From an uncultured Acidimicrobiales bacterium (GTDB lineage: Bacteria; Actinomycetota; Acidimicrobiia; Acidimicrobiales; SZUA-35), in contig CALKZY010000049.1 of assembly GCA_938002965.1 (NCBI GenBank), positions 44,084 through 108,083 on the forward strand: a DNA stretch of 64,000 bases, given 5' to 3'. This document shows positions 34,774-43,148 of the stretch, one piece after another. The notes under the pieces are model-generated. The model saw only the letters and a program-made list of their open reading frames with translations. It was not told the DNA's origin and searched no databases. How positions within the stretch are numbered: the stretch's first letter is position 1; the number at the start of each line of letters is the position of its first letter. A program made the translations under genes and the position numbers.

Positions 34774-35400
34774 ATGATCGGATCAGAACACCACTTCCGC
34801 CAGTCTCTCGGCCCAGACAGGGCGCAATTTCTCAGCTCATCGCTAGAGCAGGCGGCATCTCAGGCGAGGCAAGACGCCGTCAACAATACGTTTGTTGAGG
34901 CACGGACTGAGCCGGTACTGGCATTCGACTACGCCGTTCAGAGGCTTGGGGACAACGAGGGACCCTTCGCCTCGACAGACGGAGGGGTCACCTATGCATG
35001 GGCATCCGGGCAGCACTTTTGGATTGTCGAAAAGCTCTACGCCTTGAGGGTCAAGAAGCTACGAAGTGGATACCAGTACAGCAATCACACTTCAGGTCAG
35101 CAGGAGCGCATCTCGCAGCAGCGACAGCTGGATGGGATGTCGCCGTCGATCTACATAACAATCGGGAACGTCTACTCTGATCACACGGGTCTCGTCACCG
35201 AGAGGGTCGCGGTCAAGTACCGTCAAGGGACTACACGGCTACAAGAACCAGAGTGGATAGTGGATTTGGATGAGTTGGCGGCAGGTGGAGTCGACCCGGC
35301 GCGACCCATTCTTCCGATGCCAAACATGCCCAGTCCCGACCTGCAACCCCAGGTGCGTGTTCGGGGCAAGCGTGTTGAGGAGAGGCGTTTGAAGGAATGA
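34774..35400 (+). CDS. Unknown protein coupled to an XRE-ImmA/IrrE gene
   Basis: A 208-residue soluble protein, mixed alpha/beta, with YAWASGQHFWIVEKLYALRVKK-type central sequence and a long basic C-terminus (RVRGKRVEERRLKE). No catalytic motif is recognised. Its stop overlaps the start of the XRE-ImmA/IrrE gene by four bases, the arrangement of a toxin-antitoxin or defence pair in which this protein would be the effector. That role is inference from context. Confidence 0.65.
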   Translation: MIGSEHHFRQSLGPDRAQFLSSSLEQAASQARQDAVNNTFVEARTEPVLAFDYAVQRLGDNEGPFASTDGGVTYAWASGQHFWIVEKLYALRVKKLRSGYQYSNHTSGQQERISQQRQLDGMSPSIYITIGNVYSDHTGLVTERVAVKYRQGTTRLQEPEWIVDLDELAAGGVDPARPILPMPNMPSPDLQPQVRVRGKRVEERRLKE

Positions 35401-36545
35401 CTGAACCATTGATATTCGAAACAGCGAGGGTGGCGGCTGGGCACACACAAGGCCAGCTCGCAAAGATGTTGGGCGTATCGCAACCGTTCATTTCTCAAAT
35501 CGAACGAGGGGAGCGAAGCCTTCCAAGTGAACTGATCGATGATTGGGCGAAGTTCTGTCGAGTCGATCGAAGTCTTGCAACAACCCAACGCCATGTTCTT
35601 GATGATGCAGCGTCTGGGTTACTACATCGCCGGCTAAAGACCTTGCCGGCGAAGCCATTCAACCAAGCAACTGCACAAGTGAGATTGAGAGCTCTTGAGT
35701 GCGAGACGTTGTTCGAGGAGGTGGAGGTTGTTCCGGCTATTCCGCTTCCCCTCGCTCGATTAGATTCGTCGCCTGAGGAAGCTGCTGAGATCGTGCGCCG
35801 GACGTGGAGAGTACCCCGCGGCCCGATCGATGATCTGACGCGCCTGGTTGAGGCCGCCGGCATACCCGTATTGCATCTCGAATCGCTACATGAGAAACAG
35901 CTGGGCATGTCACATCGTGGCCAATGGTACGAGTGGCTTGTTGTTCTCAACAGCCGGATGCCAGCAAGTCGGCAGAGATATACGCTTGCCCATGAACTCG
36001 GCCATATAGTCCTCGGTCATGATCAGAAGCTCACATCAACCGATGTTGCTGCCGCCAATGAGCTCGAGTCAGAGGCAGACCGATTCGCGGCTGCTCTACT
36101 TATGCCACTTGGGGATGCCGAGAGAGAACTCAGGTCGCCGACTTTCAAGAAACTGGTGCTCCTAAAGCAACGTTGGCAGGTATCGATTGCGTTCCTCATC
36201 CGGCGGGCACTTGATGCGGAACGAATAACTGCATCCCGACGACGCCAGCTGGAGATTCAACTCTCAAGCAGCCCGGGCGGGCGCAAGAACGAACCAGCGG
36301 AATTTGATGCGGAGCAACCTCGACTTCTGAAACGGCTTGTTCAGAGCCTCCAAGAAGATGAGCTGTCTGTCGACGACATAGCGAGCTTGACTCACGCTGC
36401 CGCTGACACTCTTCGCGAGGTGTACTTGCAGGAGCAGCCGCGCCTTCGGGCCGTTCCGATGCCATCGAAGCGAAAGCGGCTTGAATTGCATCTTGTCGAC
36501 AGCGACTCGATGCAAGATGGCTCACAGAATGGCTCACAGCGATAG
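35397..36545 (+). CDS. XRE helix-turn-helix / ImmA-IrrE metallopeptidase protein
   Basis: A 382-residue protein with an N-terminal XRE domain (HTQGQLAKMLGVSQPFISQI), a linker, and a COG2856-type peptidase with the HEXXH site in YTLAHELGHIVLGH and the downstream ESEADRFAAALLMP Glu ligand. Such proteins act as regulators that cleave a partner or as antitoxins. It is coupled to the unknown gene upstream. Its 3' end encodes the 12-bp repeats that look like integrase arm sites (DGSQNGSQR at the C-terminus), so the gene runs right up to the element end. Confidence 0.87.
   Translation: MTEPLIFETARVAAGHTQGQLAKMLGVSQPFISQIERGERSLPSELIDDWAKFCRVDRSLATTQRHVLDDAASGLLHRRLKTLPAKPFNQATAQVRLRALECETLFEEVEVVPAIPLPLARLDSSPEEAAEIVRRTWRVPRGPIDDLTRLVEAAGIPVLHLESLHEKQLGMSHRGQWYEWLVVLNSRMPASRQRYTLAHELGHIVLGHDQKLTSTDVAAANELESEADRFAAALLMPLGDAERELRSPTFKKLVLLKQRWQVSIAFLIRRALDAERITASRRRQLEIQLSSSPGGRKNEPAEFDAEQPRLLKRLVQSLQEDELSVDDIASLTHAAADTLREVYLQEQPRLRAVPMPSKRKRLELHLVDSDSMQDGSQNGSQR
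36517..36540. repeat. Candidate integrase arm sites, right end of element B
   Basis: Tandem 12-bp units ATGGCTCACAGA and ATGGCTCACAGC lie inside the 3' end of the XRE-ImmA gene, 53 bp before the att core, and match 18351-18374 at the other end. Confidence 0.6.
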
Positions 36546-36570
36546 ACCAACGCTTGGCAGCGTCGGTTCA

Positions 36571-36652
36571 GGCATGAAAAAACCCGCTACATTTAGCGGG
36601 TTTCTACGTGGGGCTAACAAGAGTTGAACTTGTGACCTCACCCTTATCAGGG
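36571..36652 (-). repeat. Middle attachment site (element B/element A junction) with tRNA terminator
   Basis: 82 bp match 48581-48662 with one mismatch; the 58 bp at 36594-36651 also match 18198-18255. It holds the tRNA-Ile 3' half and, beyond it, a perfect hairpin (AAACCCGCTA with TAGCGGGTTT) that would terminate tRNA transcription. It is the shared boundary of the two tandem elements. Confidence 0.92.
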
Positions 36653-36748
36653 ACAATGATAGCTGAGCCTTCAGCTGACTCGTAGTAGCTCTGACTTGGC
36701 GCGGACATCTCCTGCGTCAATTAGAGGTCGCATCTGTCAACAACCGTA

Positions 36749-36772
36749 GGTGACCAGATGGGTTACCACTTC
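36749..36772. repeat. Candidate integrase arm sites, left end of element A
   Basis: Tandem 12-bp units GGTGACCAGATG and GGTTACCACTTC, starting 97 bp inside the att repeat. Nineteen of the first 20 bases match the right-end sites at 48528-48551. Confidence 0.6.
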
Positions 36773-37500
36773 TAGGTCTCCAGTGAGTGCTGAGGATCCC
36801 GAAGTGGCGGATCGAGTATGAAGCCACTGCAGCTGCCACATCGACTCTCATCGAAGTCACTCGCGACGAGCTGTCTCCGAATTTGCTCATTGTCGGCATA
36901 GCTCGGCTGAAAGTGTCGTCCGATTACCAATGGAGCCACTTCTGCGGGGCGAGCCTGCGCAATCGCTCGGAGTGCGCTGAACATGGTGCCTCCGCGCGTA
37001 AAGGTGTCATCGAGCAGAAGCACTCGCTTTCCGGCCACCTGCTTAGGCGTCGTGAACGCTGAAGTACCTTTGTCGCGATCGAGTCGAGCCCGATCAACCA
37101 ACTGGAATAGCCTAAGTCGTGCCGCAATGTCGTGCACACCAGCATCTTGGTTCGAAGGCGGAATTGTCAGCACGACGTCGATCCCAGTCAACAGACATTC
37201 GGTGTGATTCCTGAGAAAGACCGCCAAGATCACTGCGAGATCGGTTGTGCACTGCTCCCGAACGTCCGGGTCGGGGCTTCGTTTGTACTTCGCTAGACGG
37301 TCATGCAGTGGACCACCATGGGGAGATATCGAGATTGAGTGGATCTCGTTGCTTGGATTCAGGCGACACTCTTGACACTCGTCGTACGGCCGCTCAACAC
37401 CGGTTCGACACACCGGACATATGCCTGCCTGGGCCGCAGGCACCGGAAGGAGAAACCGCCGCAGAGCACCAAACCGTTCCGCAACGGGATCTACGTTCAA
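36772..37500 (-). CDS. ComF-like phosphoribosyltransferase
   Basis: A 242-residue protein: an N-terminal zinc-ribbon-like segment (GICPVCRTGVERPYDECQEC), a middle region typical of ComF proteins, and the PRPP-binding loop VLLLDDTFTRGGTMFSAL. It should bind phosphoribosyl pyrophosphate. The TTG start overlaps the dprA-like stop by four bases. A C-terminal CGSCSGF adds another Cys pair. Housekeeping ComF and DprA serve DNA uptake; here both are on a mobile element with a HAD phosphatase, so a nucleotide-based defence or regulatory role is possible. Confidence 0.8.
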   Translation of the reverse strand: MNVDPVAERFGALRRFLLPVPAAQAGICPVCRTGVERPYDECQECRLNPSNEIHSISISPHGGPLHDRLAKYKRSPDPDVREQCTTDLAVILAVFLRNHTECLLTGIDVVLTIPPSNQDAGVHDIAARLRLFQLVDRARLDRDKGTSAFTTPKQVAGKRVLLLDDTFTRGGTMFSALRAIAQARPAEVAPLVIGRHFQPSYADNEQIRRQLVASDFDESRCGSCSGFILDPPLRDPQHSLET

Positions 37501-38477
37501 ATCAGAACGCCACCAAGCGGCGAGACTAGCAGCTCGGCTGCTTCAAGTATCTCATCAGGATCCGATGAGACCGTGACCGACGGTTCTTTGGCCATCTCCA
37601 ATGCCCAATCCTGACTGGTGACCAGCTCTTCGACCAAAAACAAGTGCTTTCCATGTGCCAGCGCAGCCTCGGCCTGGAGCTTCGCTCCTGACGTGTCGCT
37701 GGCTTCAACAACAATCGTTCCCAACGAGAGTCCGGACATAGTCACATTTCGAACCGGAAACCCCCAACGGCCAACGTTGCGACCAGGAAGAAACTGGGAG
37801 ATGCACGCCCCAGACTGCTGAACCAGACGAGCGAGCGACCGGTTTGCCGCTGGGTAGACCTTGTCGATAGTTGTTCCGAACACAGAGATTGTTCGGCCAC
37901 CAGCAGCGAGTGCTCCCGCATGAGCGGCTGTATCGATGCCCTTTGCTAGGCCCGATACGATGGTTACGTTTCGCAGGGCAAGCTGCTTCGCAATATGGTG
38001 GGCGAGCTTCACTCCTCGAGGTGTGGCACTTCGTGTTCCAACGACCGCTATCGATCGACGGTCGCTCGGCAACAGTGATCCACGCACGAACAAGACAGGT
38101 GGAGCGTTGAAGGTTAGAGCAAGGTTTGTTGGGTACCTGCTACTCGCCGCCGTGATCACCTCGGTGTCGTCGGCCTGGAGCCGCTGAATCTCATCCGACC
38201 AGTGTTGAACGCGGGCCGGGTCTACTTCATCAAGCAACTGTTTAAGCCATGCTGTATCTGATACACCGACAGAACTGAGCGCCTGCGCCAGTCGATGTGC
38301 CGCCGGGCCATTTACTGAGGGTGCCGCTGCCTCACAGATGGCCAGCACAAGTGCATCATTACCAACCTCAGCCTTTAGGTCTGGGACCGTGGATTCCATA
38401 TCTCCTACCCCTCTAACCCTGCACAAGATACTGTAGTGCGCGGGATCTGAACCTGATTCGAACAAACGTACGTCCAT
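37497..38477 (-). CDS. DprA-like protein (SLOG/Rossmann fold)
   Basis: A 326-residue protein with an N-terminal helical domain and a DprA Rossmann domain: FVRGSLLPSDRRSIAVVGTR, IVSGLAKGIDTAAHAGAL, KVYPAANRSLARLVQQSGA, FPVRNVTMSGLSLGTIVVEA. The usual RNRIIAGLS reads RNVTMSGLS and the PG(xx)S-type C-terminal winged helix is missing, so it is a divergent mobile variant rather than the housekeeping competence factor. ATG 38477 is used; ATG 38399 also has GGAG close by. It lies between a HAD gene and a PRTase gene on the same strand. Confidence 0.85.
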   Translation of the reverse strand: MDVRLFESGSDPAHYSILCRVRGVGDMESTVPDLKAEVGNDALVLAICEAAAPSVNGPAAHRLAQALSSVGVSDTAWLKQLLDEVDPARVQHWSDEIQRLQADDTEVITAASSRYPTNLALTFNAPPVLFVRGSLLPSDRRSIAVVGTRSATPRGVKLAHHIAKQLALRNVTIVSGLAKGIDTAAHAGALAAGGRTISVFGTTIDKVYPAANRSLARLVQQSGACISQFLPGRNVGRWGFPVRNVTMSGLSLGTIVVEASDTSGAKLQAEAALAHGKHLFLVEELVTSQDWALEMAKEPSVTVSSDPDEILEAAELLVSPLGGVLI

Positions 38478-38558
38478 GGCGGTCCGATGTCAAGGCTTCG
38501 GTTGCCCCTCAGCGTCTTCGATGGAATTCCACTCGAATCGGCCTGCAGTCCACAGATC

Positions 38559-39194
38559 TTAGCTCCATTGCCCTGCGATCTCTGTAAGTTCCCGTACTAC
38601 TGCACAGTTCTCATTACTGAACAGTGCGCGCTTCCGAGGCTTGTTTGCAAGAGCAATCACAGGCACACCAGCTGCTCGTCCGGCTTCGATGTCACTGCGG
38701 GAATCGCCGATGAAGACACACTCATGTGATTTGCAGCCAATACTTTCTAACGCCGTGTTGAGCGGGTGCGGATCAGGCTTCATGCGGCGGGGATCTCGGC
38801 CGACCACTTGGTTGACCGAATCTTGCAGGCCGCTACTCCTCAGCCATGCTCGGATGGCACCAACGTGGTTGTTAGACACGATGGCGATAGGTCGTCGGTA
38901 CTCCTCGATTAGATCCCGGACTCCAGGTGTCTCGACCGAAGTTCGGACCGCGTTCAGCTCATGTCTTGCCAGCACCTCGTTGATTTCGTCAACGGGTCCG
39001 TCGACCTGCAGTGCGTAGGTGATCAGCTCCAATGGGTCGCTCGTCCGAATATCAAGCTTGAAGTCCTGCCTAACCTCCGCCGCAATCGTCGCCGCACTTG
39101 ACCCTGCAAACACATCACACACTGGCCCGTCAAAATCGAGCAGCAGTCCTTCAGACTCTGCAATTAGCCGAGCGGCGTCGCGACTAGATCCCAT
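38559..39194 (-). CDS. HAD-family phosphatase
   Basis: A 211-residue HAD hydrolase with motif I LLLDFDGPVCDVF, motif II IAIVSNNHVG, motif III Lys in RRMKPDPHPL and motif IV FIGDSRSDIEAG, so it is catalytically complete with a C1-type cap. It overlaps the GntR gene by 31 bases and precedes the DprA-like gene by 81. Substrate unknown; phosphorylated nucleotides or sugars fit the neighbours. HAD and GntR genes are frequent neighbours in actinomycete elements. Confidence 0.87.
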   Translation of the reverse strand: MGSSRDAARLIAESEGLLLDFDGPVCDVFAGSSAATIAAEVRQDFKLDIRTSDPLELITYALQVDGPVDEINEVLARHELNAVRTSVETPGVRDLIEEYRRPIAIVSNNHVGAIRAWLRSSGLQDSVNQVVGRDPRRMKPDPHPLNTALESIGCKSHECVFIGDSRSDIEAGRAAGVPVIALANKPRKRALFSNENCAVVRELTEIAGQWS

Positions 39195-39997
39195 TGAGAC
39201 TCGAAAAACGTCTGAGATTCCGATACGAACAGGCCAGCAGCGGGATCGGGGCTTTCGGATCCAAAATGTACAAGCTCCGTGTCTTTACCCATCAGGTCCA
39301 AAATTGGAATGGTCTTGCCGTCAAAGCGAACCTTGTGTGTGATGGTTGCGTACCAGCCGAAGAATGCATCGAGGCCATTGATCAGATACAGCTTGCTTAG
39401 ACGAGGCATCCCGAACTGTCGAACAATCACGGATCCACTCTCGATCAGGCCATGAGTGACGAGTTCTTCCACGGTGTCCGTCAGTCCACCGGCATAGCGG
39501 TCGATGGTTCGCTGATGGCGCTTGCGAAACTCGGGGCTATCAGACCCGTCAGATTTGGTCGGAATAGTCCATGCCTGGCCAGTATCAGGCAGGATCATTC
39601 GAATCGTCACAGACCTTGGACGGAAGCGACCAATCCGCACCTTGTCGAGGCATTCAGTCATCGCCCCGTGGAGCGTTTCGCCACTGAATCCAATGAAGTC
39701 CACGGCCACAGCATCTGCCTCAAATGCGGCTTCAACATGAGGTCTGAGTCCGGTTGACCTGACTGATGGTGTTCGCACGAATGTGCCAGCACCCTGGCGA
39801 GCAACGACCAGATGTTCAGCTTTCAGGATGTCGATTGCCCGCTCGATTGTCGTCTTGGACACCCCGTACTCTTCGGCAAGCTGGGCGACGGTCGCCAGCT
39901 TGTCGCCAGGCTGTAGGTCTTCCGTCAGGATCGAAGCACGGAGATGTCCAGCCACCTGCTCGTAACGCTTTCTTGGATCACTCGGGTCCAGTTCCAT
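39164..39997 (-). CDS. GntR-family regulator of element A with a large effector domain
   Basis: A 277-residue protein: GntR winged helix (RKRYEQVAGHLRASIL, AQLAEEYGVSKTTIERAIDI) followed by an effector domain unlike the usual UTRA domain, predicted mixed alpha/beta (VTIRMILPDTGQAWTIPT, SKLYLINGLDAFFGWYA). AGGA six bases before ATG 39997 supports this start. It heads the HAD-DprA-PRTase operon and is divergent from the transfer operon; TCCCA/TGGGA half-sites between them are likely operators. It plays the role of the small GntR of element B. Confidence 0.85.
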   Translation of the reverse strand: MELDPSDPRKRYEQVAGHLRASILTEDLQPGDKLATVAQLAEEYGVSKTTIERAIDILKAEHLVVARQGAGTFVRTPSVRSTGLRPHVEAAFEADAVAVDFIGFSGETLHGAMTECLDKVRIGRFRPRSVTIRMILPDTGQAWTIPTKSDGSDSPEFRKRHQRTIDRYAGGLTDTVEELVTHGLIESGSVIVRQFGMPRLSKLYLINGLDAFFGWYATITHKVRFDGKTIPILDLMGKDTELVHFGSESPDPAAGLFVSESQTFFESQWDLVATPLG

Positions 39998-40075
39998 CAA
40001 TAGTCCTGATCGTTCACAGAGGTGCGCATCAGTGCGTGCAGATGCGTTCATCAGTGTAACGCGTACCAGGCGATC

Positions 40076-40142
40076 GTCCCAGGTTTCCCATCCGATCAAC
40101 AATTAACATGGGTTATTCTTGATTATCCCAGGTGAATTGGGA
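40076..40142. promoter_or_regulatory. GntR operator array in element A
   Basis: Several TCCCA or TGGGA half-sites occur in the divergent region (near 40076, 40086, 40109, 40126 and 40138). The pair at 40126-40142 is a perfect inverted repeat with a 7-base spacer. The same half-site occurs at the equivalent place in element B. Confidence 0.5.
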
Positions 40143-40190
40143 TATCGTTCGAGTCATGCACAAGAACTTGAGAGTGAGAGGTTCGGATCG

Positions 40191-40979
40191 ATGAACGTGG
40201 CTCATCGGATGTGGTGGCGGATGTTGATGGACTTGCGACCGTTTGTTCGCTTTCTGGCAGAGCGGTTCCCTCGGTTCGCTCCGTCAGCTGTTCGACTTCG
40301 GACGGTGGCTCACCTCGTTGTCGGCAACCCGTTACATTCGCTCGTGATCGCTGCGTGCATCTGGGTGTGGGCCACTGGCTTGTTGTCGGTTCGGGTATCC
40401 GCAGCAGTCATCGCCGTGGTCGTACTCATATTGGAGGGGCTGTTTCGGCTGGGTTTCGAGTCTGGTCGTGGTGGCTGGTTGGTGGGTTGGCGTGAGGCGT
40501 GGAGGTTGCGTCGCCGGTTGCCTGCTGGTTGGGCGGAGCCTGCTGCGAAGACTCGGGCGGTTCAGGCTGAGGTTGGTACGTCGAAAGAGCCGGTGGCGTC
40601 TGCGTTGCTGCGGCCGGTTGTGGATCATCCGAAGATGGGGTGGTGGCCGACGATTCGGTGGCCGCAGGTGTCGTGGTGGGTTGGCCCGCCTCCTGGCCGT
40701 ACGTTCGCTCAGTTTGATGAGGTGTTGGATGTGTTGGCCACGAACAACCCCCGCACGGTGGCCTACGAGTTGGAGTATGACCGGATCACCGATTCGTTCG
40801 CCCGACTAACAGTGTCGTTCCGCTCGGTGCTCGATCAGGCTGTCGAGCCGGTCGAAACCCCGGTCGATGCTGAACCGTGGGTCCCGGTAGTTATCGAGGG
40901 TGGCCAGTCCGACCCGGTGTCTCCTGTTGATGTTGTGACTCTCGGAGATTTCGGCGACCAGGGTGTGGAGGTGTCGTGA
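40191..40979 (+). CDS. Membrane subunit of a split TraSA/FtsK-like translocase (element A)
   Basis: A 262-residue protein starting MNVAHRMWWRMLMDLRP, with two transmembrane helices and a cytoplasmic domain carrying QAEVGTSKEPVASALLRPV and WWVGPPPGRTFAQFDEV, all shared with the element B protein at 29198. It has no P-loop. GAGAGG upstream and homology to element B support ATG 40191 over the longer frame. The stop overlaps the motor gene start (TGATG). Together they would form the conjugative DNA pump. Confidence 0.7.
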   Translation: MNVAHRMWWRMLMDLRPFVRFLAERFPRFAPSAVRLRTVAHLVVGNPLHSLVIAACIWVWATGLLSVRVSAAVIAVVVLILEGLFRLGFESGRGGWLVGWREAWRLRRRLPAGWAEPAAKTRAVQAEVGTSKEPVASALLRPVVDHPKMGWWPTIRWPQVSWWVGPPPGRTFAQFDEVLDVLATNNPRTVAYELEYDRITDSFARLTVSFRSVLDQAVEPVETPVDAEPWVPVVIEGGQSDPVSPVDVVTLGDFGDQGVEVS

Positions 40980-41848
40980 TGAACGGCTCGTTCACGATTG
41001 GTTTACGGTCGGACAATCGGCCGCTGCAGCTTCCGATGAGTCTCGGGTTTCATCAGTTGGTTGGTGGTGACACTGGTTCGGGTAAGTCGTCGTTGCTGCA
41101 AGCTCAGTTGTACGCGTTGGCTGGTTCTCGGTTGGTGGCGTTCTGTGGGATTGACCCGAAGTGGGTGGAGCTTGCCCAGTGGGAACCCCGGTTCACGGTC
41201 TCTGCCTATGACATGGGTTCTGTTGATCGTTTGGCTTCCAACTTGGTTGGCCTGGTGGAGCATCGCAAAGCGTACTTGACTCGTGTGGGTCGCCGCTTGT
41301 GGGTTCCGGAGATTGACGGGCCGATGGTTGTGGTGTTCGTCGATGAGATGGCGGAACTCGGAGGGATGGACGCCGCCACACTGATCTCGGCGCTCAACGA
41401 TGGCGATGCCCGTGCCCGCAAAGAAGCGGTGCAGGGAGCGAAGACGGCGATGCAGTTCCGTATTGCCATGTTCTCTTCGATCGCCCGGATGGCCCGCTTC
41501 GTTGGCGTGTTCTTGGTGTGTGCTACTCAGTATCCGACGGCTGAGGTGATTGATCAGCAGATCCGTACTCAGTTGACGGTGAAGTTCATGTTGCGGGTCT
41601 CTCGGCCGGAACAGATCCGAGTGATTCTGGGCGGTGGCGAAACGGCTGCGGTGTCTGTTGGGTCGATCCCGAAGACCGAGCCGGGCGGGTTCTGGATGGT
41701 TGACCTTCCCGGCGACCCGTCACCTGTTCGTGGCCGTGCCGCATGGATCACCGACCAGCTGATCTCTCAACGAGTGGCCGCTACCCAACACCTACGGGTC
41801 GCACCTGAGGTGCTGTTTCCCTGGATTGCTACGGAGGCCGCAGCATGA
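40979..41848 (+). CDS. FtsK/SpoIIIE-type motor ATPase of the element A transfer system
   Basis: A 289-residue motor domain with Walker A in GGDTGSGKSSLLQAQ, Walker B in MVVVFVDEMAELGG, and CATQYPTAEVIDQQIRTQLT. It is clearly paralogous to the element B motor, with the same core segments. It lacks membrane helices, which are supplied by the coupled upstream gene. ATG 40979 is chosen over GTG 40976. It overlaps the next gene (ATGA). Confidence 0.88.
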   Translation: MNGSFTIGLRSDNRPLQLPMSLGFHQLVGGDTGSGKSSLLQAQLYALAGSRLVAFCGIDPKWVELAQWEPRFTVSAYDMGSVDRLASNLVGLVEHRKAYLTRVGRRLWVPEIDGPMVVVFVDEMAELGGMDAATLISALNDGDARARKEAVQGAKTAMQFRIAMFSSIARMARFVGVFLVCATQYPTAEVIDQQIRTQLTVKFMLRVSRPEQIRVILGGGETAAVSVGSIPKTEPGGFWMVDLPGDPSPVRGRAAWITDQLISQRVAATQHLRVAPEVLFPWIATEAAA

Positions 41849-42378
41849 CTGCTGGTGATTCGATCCGTCGTCAGGTCCAGGCCGCCAAGTACGAGGCCGG
41901 GTTCTCCCTCGCCTGCACCCTCGCCGTGTGTGTCCACGAAGAGTGGGGTGACTGGGCACAAGTCGGAGCCGCTATAGCGATCCCGGTAGCGATGGCGTTC
42001 TGCGTACACGGCCTCAACAACTACCGAGGTCTTCCCGCCGTGTGGATGGCCCCCTACCTAATCACACGGGTTGTGGTCATCGTGCTAGGGATCGCGTACT
42101 CGTACCAGCACTACTACCACTTCCTAGACCCGCTCCCCGTGTTCGGTCACGATCTGCGGCCGTTTGTGGCGGTCACCATGGAACTGCTCACCATCTCAGC
42201 GCTCATCGCCCACGAAGCACACAGCACCCGACTTACCGAACCCATCGAACCCGTAGCGGAATCGAGCGTCACCGAGGTCGAAGAACGTTTCGACCAGCGG
42301 CCGGCTGTCTCGCCTGTGCCGGTTTTGACCGGTAGCGGTGATCCGTTGCCGTTGGCTGCACGCCTTCGCCGTGCCTGA
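41845..42378 (+). CDS. Four-helix membrane protein, DUF2637/Spd-like
   Basis: A 177-residue protein with four hydrophobic helices (starting SLACTLAVCVHEEWG, ending FVAVTMELLTISALIA) and a Pro-rich cytoplasmic tail. Size, position between the FtsK motor and rep, and layout resemble DUF2637 or Spd spread proteins of Streptomyces elements that help plasmid movement within mycelia. There is no counterpart in element B. The gene overlaps the motor gene by four bases. Confidence 0.6.
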   Translation: MTAGDSIRRQVQAAKYEAGFSLACTLAVCVHEEWGDWAQVGAAIAIPVAMAFCVHGLNNYRGLPAVWMAPYLITRVVVIVLGIAYSYQHYYHFLDPLPVFGHDLRPFVAVTMELLTISALIAHEAHSTRLTEPIEPVAESSVTEVEERFDQRPAVSPVPVLTGSGDPLPLAARLRRA

Positions 42379-42411
42379 CCGTTGCCCGCTAGCCCCTCTG
42401 GAGATGCCCCT

Positions 42412-42669
42412 ATGACCACCAACCCTGCCACTCTTCTCCCCGCCCCTATCGACTCCAGCCGGGACGACTCGGCCACGGTGCGCGATGTGGTTGACGCTGC
42501 CGCTCTCATCACGTTCTTGGAATCCCTGAATGTGGACCGGATCGAAGCGATCGCCACAGTCCTTGCGGATCTCGGTGACAACAACCCAGCCCTACTGGCC
42601 CGCTACCGATCGTTGCAACGCCTGTTAGATGCTGTGCTGTATCGGCAACTCGCCTGGGTGGACTTCTAA
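42412..42669 (+). CDS. Small helical protein of unknown function (element A)
   Basis: An 85-residue acidic protein, helical in its second half (ALITFLESLNVDRIEAIATV). GGAG nine bases before ATG 42412 supports this start. Its TAA overlaps the ATG of the next gene (TAATG), so it belongs to the transfer-replication operon. No family recognised and no homologue in element B. Confidence 0.6.
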   Translation: MTTNPATLLPAPIDSSRDDSATVRDVVDAAALITFLESLNVDRIEAIATVLADLGDNNPALLARYRSLQRLLDAVLYRQLAWVDF

Positions 42670-43148
42670 TGGCTACGCCTGTCACCGGGACCGAACGGCC
42701 AGTGAGGACCCGAACCCCTAGAACTCTGTTGACGTGGGTCGCCGGTTCCCATTCTGTTTCGCCGGACGAACAGTCCGGTGCGCTGCCTTCCTACGACACA
42801 ACGTCTACAGCCAACATCGATTGGACGTGTCGCCCTACCCGGCCCCCAGCTGCCCCGGTCTCCTTCGCTGCGAACAACAGCGACCAACACAAGGCGTGGA
42901 TCACCGACCTCGACGACACCACAACAGCCACCACAATTCGACTGGCCTGGCCGGTCCTGATACCCGTGCTGGGTGTGACCGTAACCTACCTCACCGCTGC
43001 ACATCAGGGGTGGCCGCTGGTTGGTGTCATAGCGCTGATCTGCGTGAGTGTCTGCGCCGGACTGCTAACAACCGCAGGGGCGATCCAAGCACGCACAGAC
43101 CACCGCAGACGCTCGGGCAAGGTTCAGACGGGAAGCAAGACCCGATGA
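42669..43148 (+). CDS. Two-helix membrane protein upstream of rep (element A)
   Basis: A 159-residue protein with a polar N-terminus and two C-terminal transmembrane helices (LAWPVLIPVLGVTVTYLTA and GVIALICVSVCAGLLTTAG), the same plan and position as the element B protein at 30957. It overlaps rep by four bases (ATGA). Likely part of the transfer or spread apparatus; role unknown. Confidence 0.65.
   Translation: MATPVTGTERPVRTRTPRTLLTWVAGSHSVSPDEQSGALPSYDTTSTANIDWTCRPTRPPAAPVSFAANNSDQHKAWITDLDDTTTATTIRLAWPVLIPVLGVTVTYLTAAHQGWPLVGVIALICVSVCAGLLTTAGAIQARTDHRRRSGKVQTGSKTR

Noticed and set aside
42734..43144. Upstream extension of the element A rep frame
   Set aside because: It overlaps the two-helix protein gene in another frame, and the coupled ATG at 43145 matches the element B arrangement.
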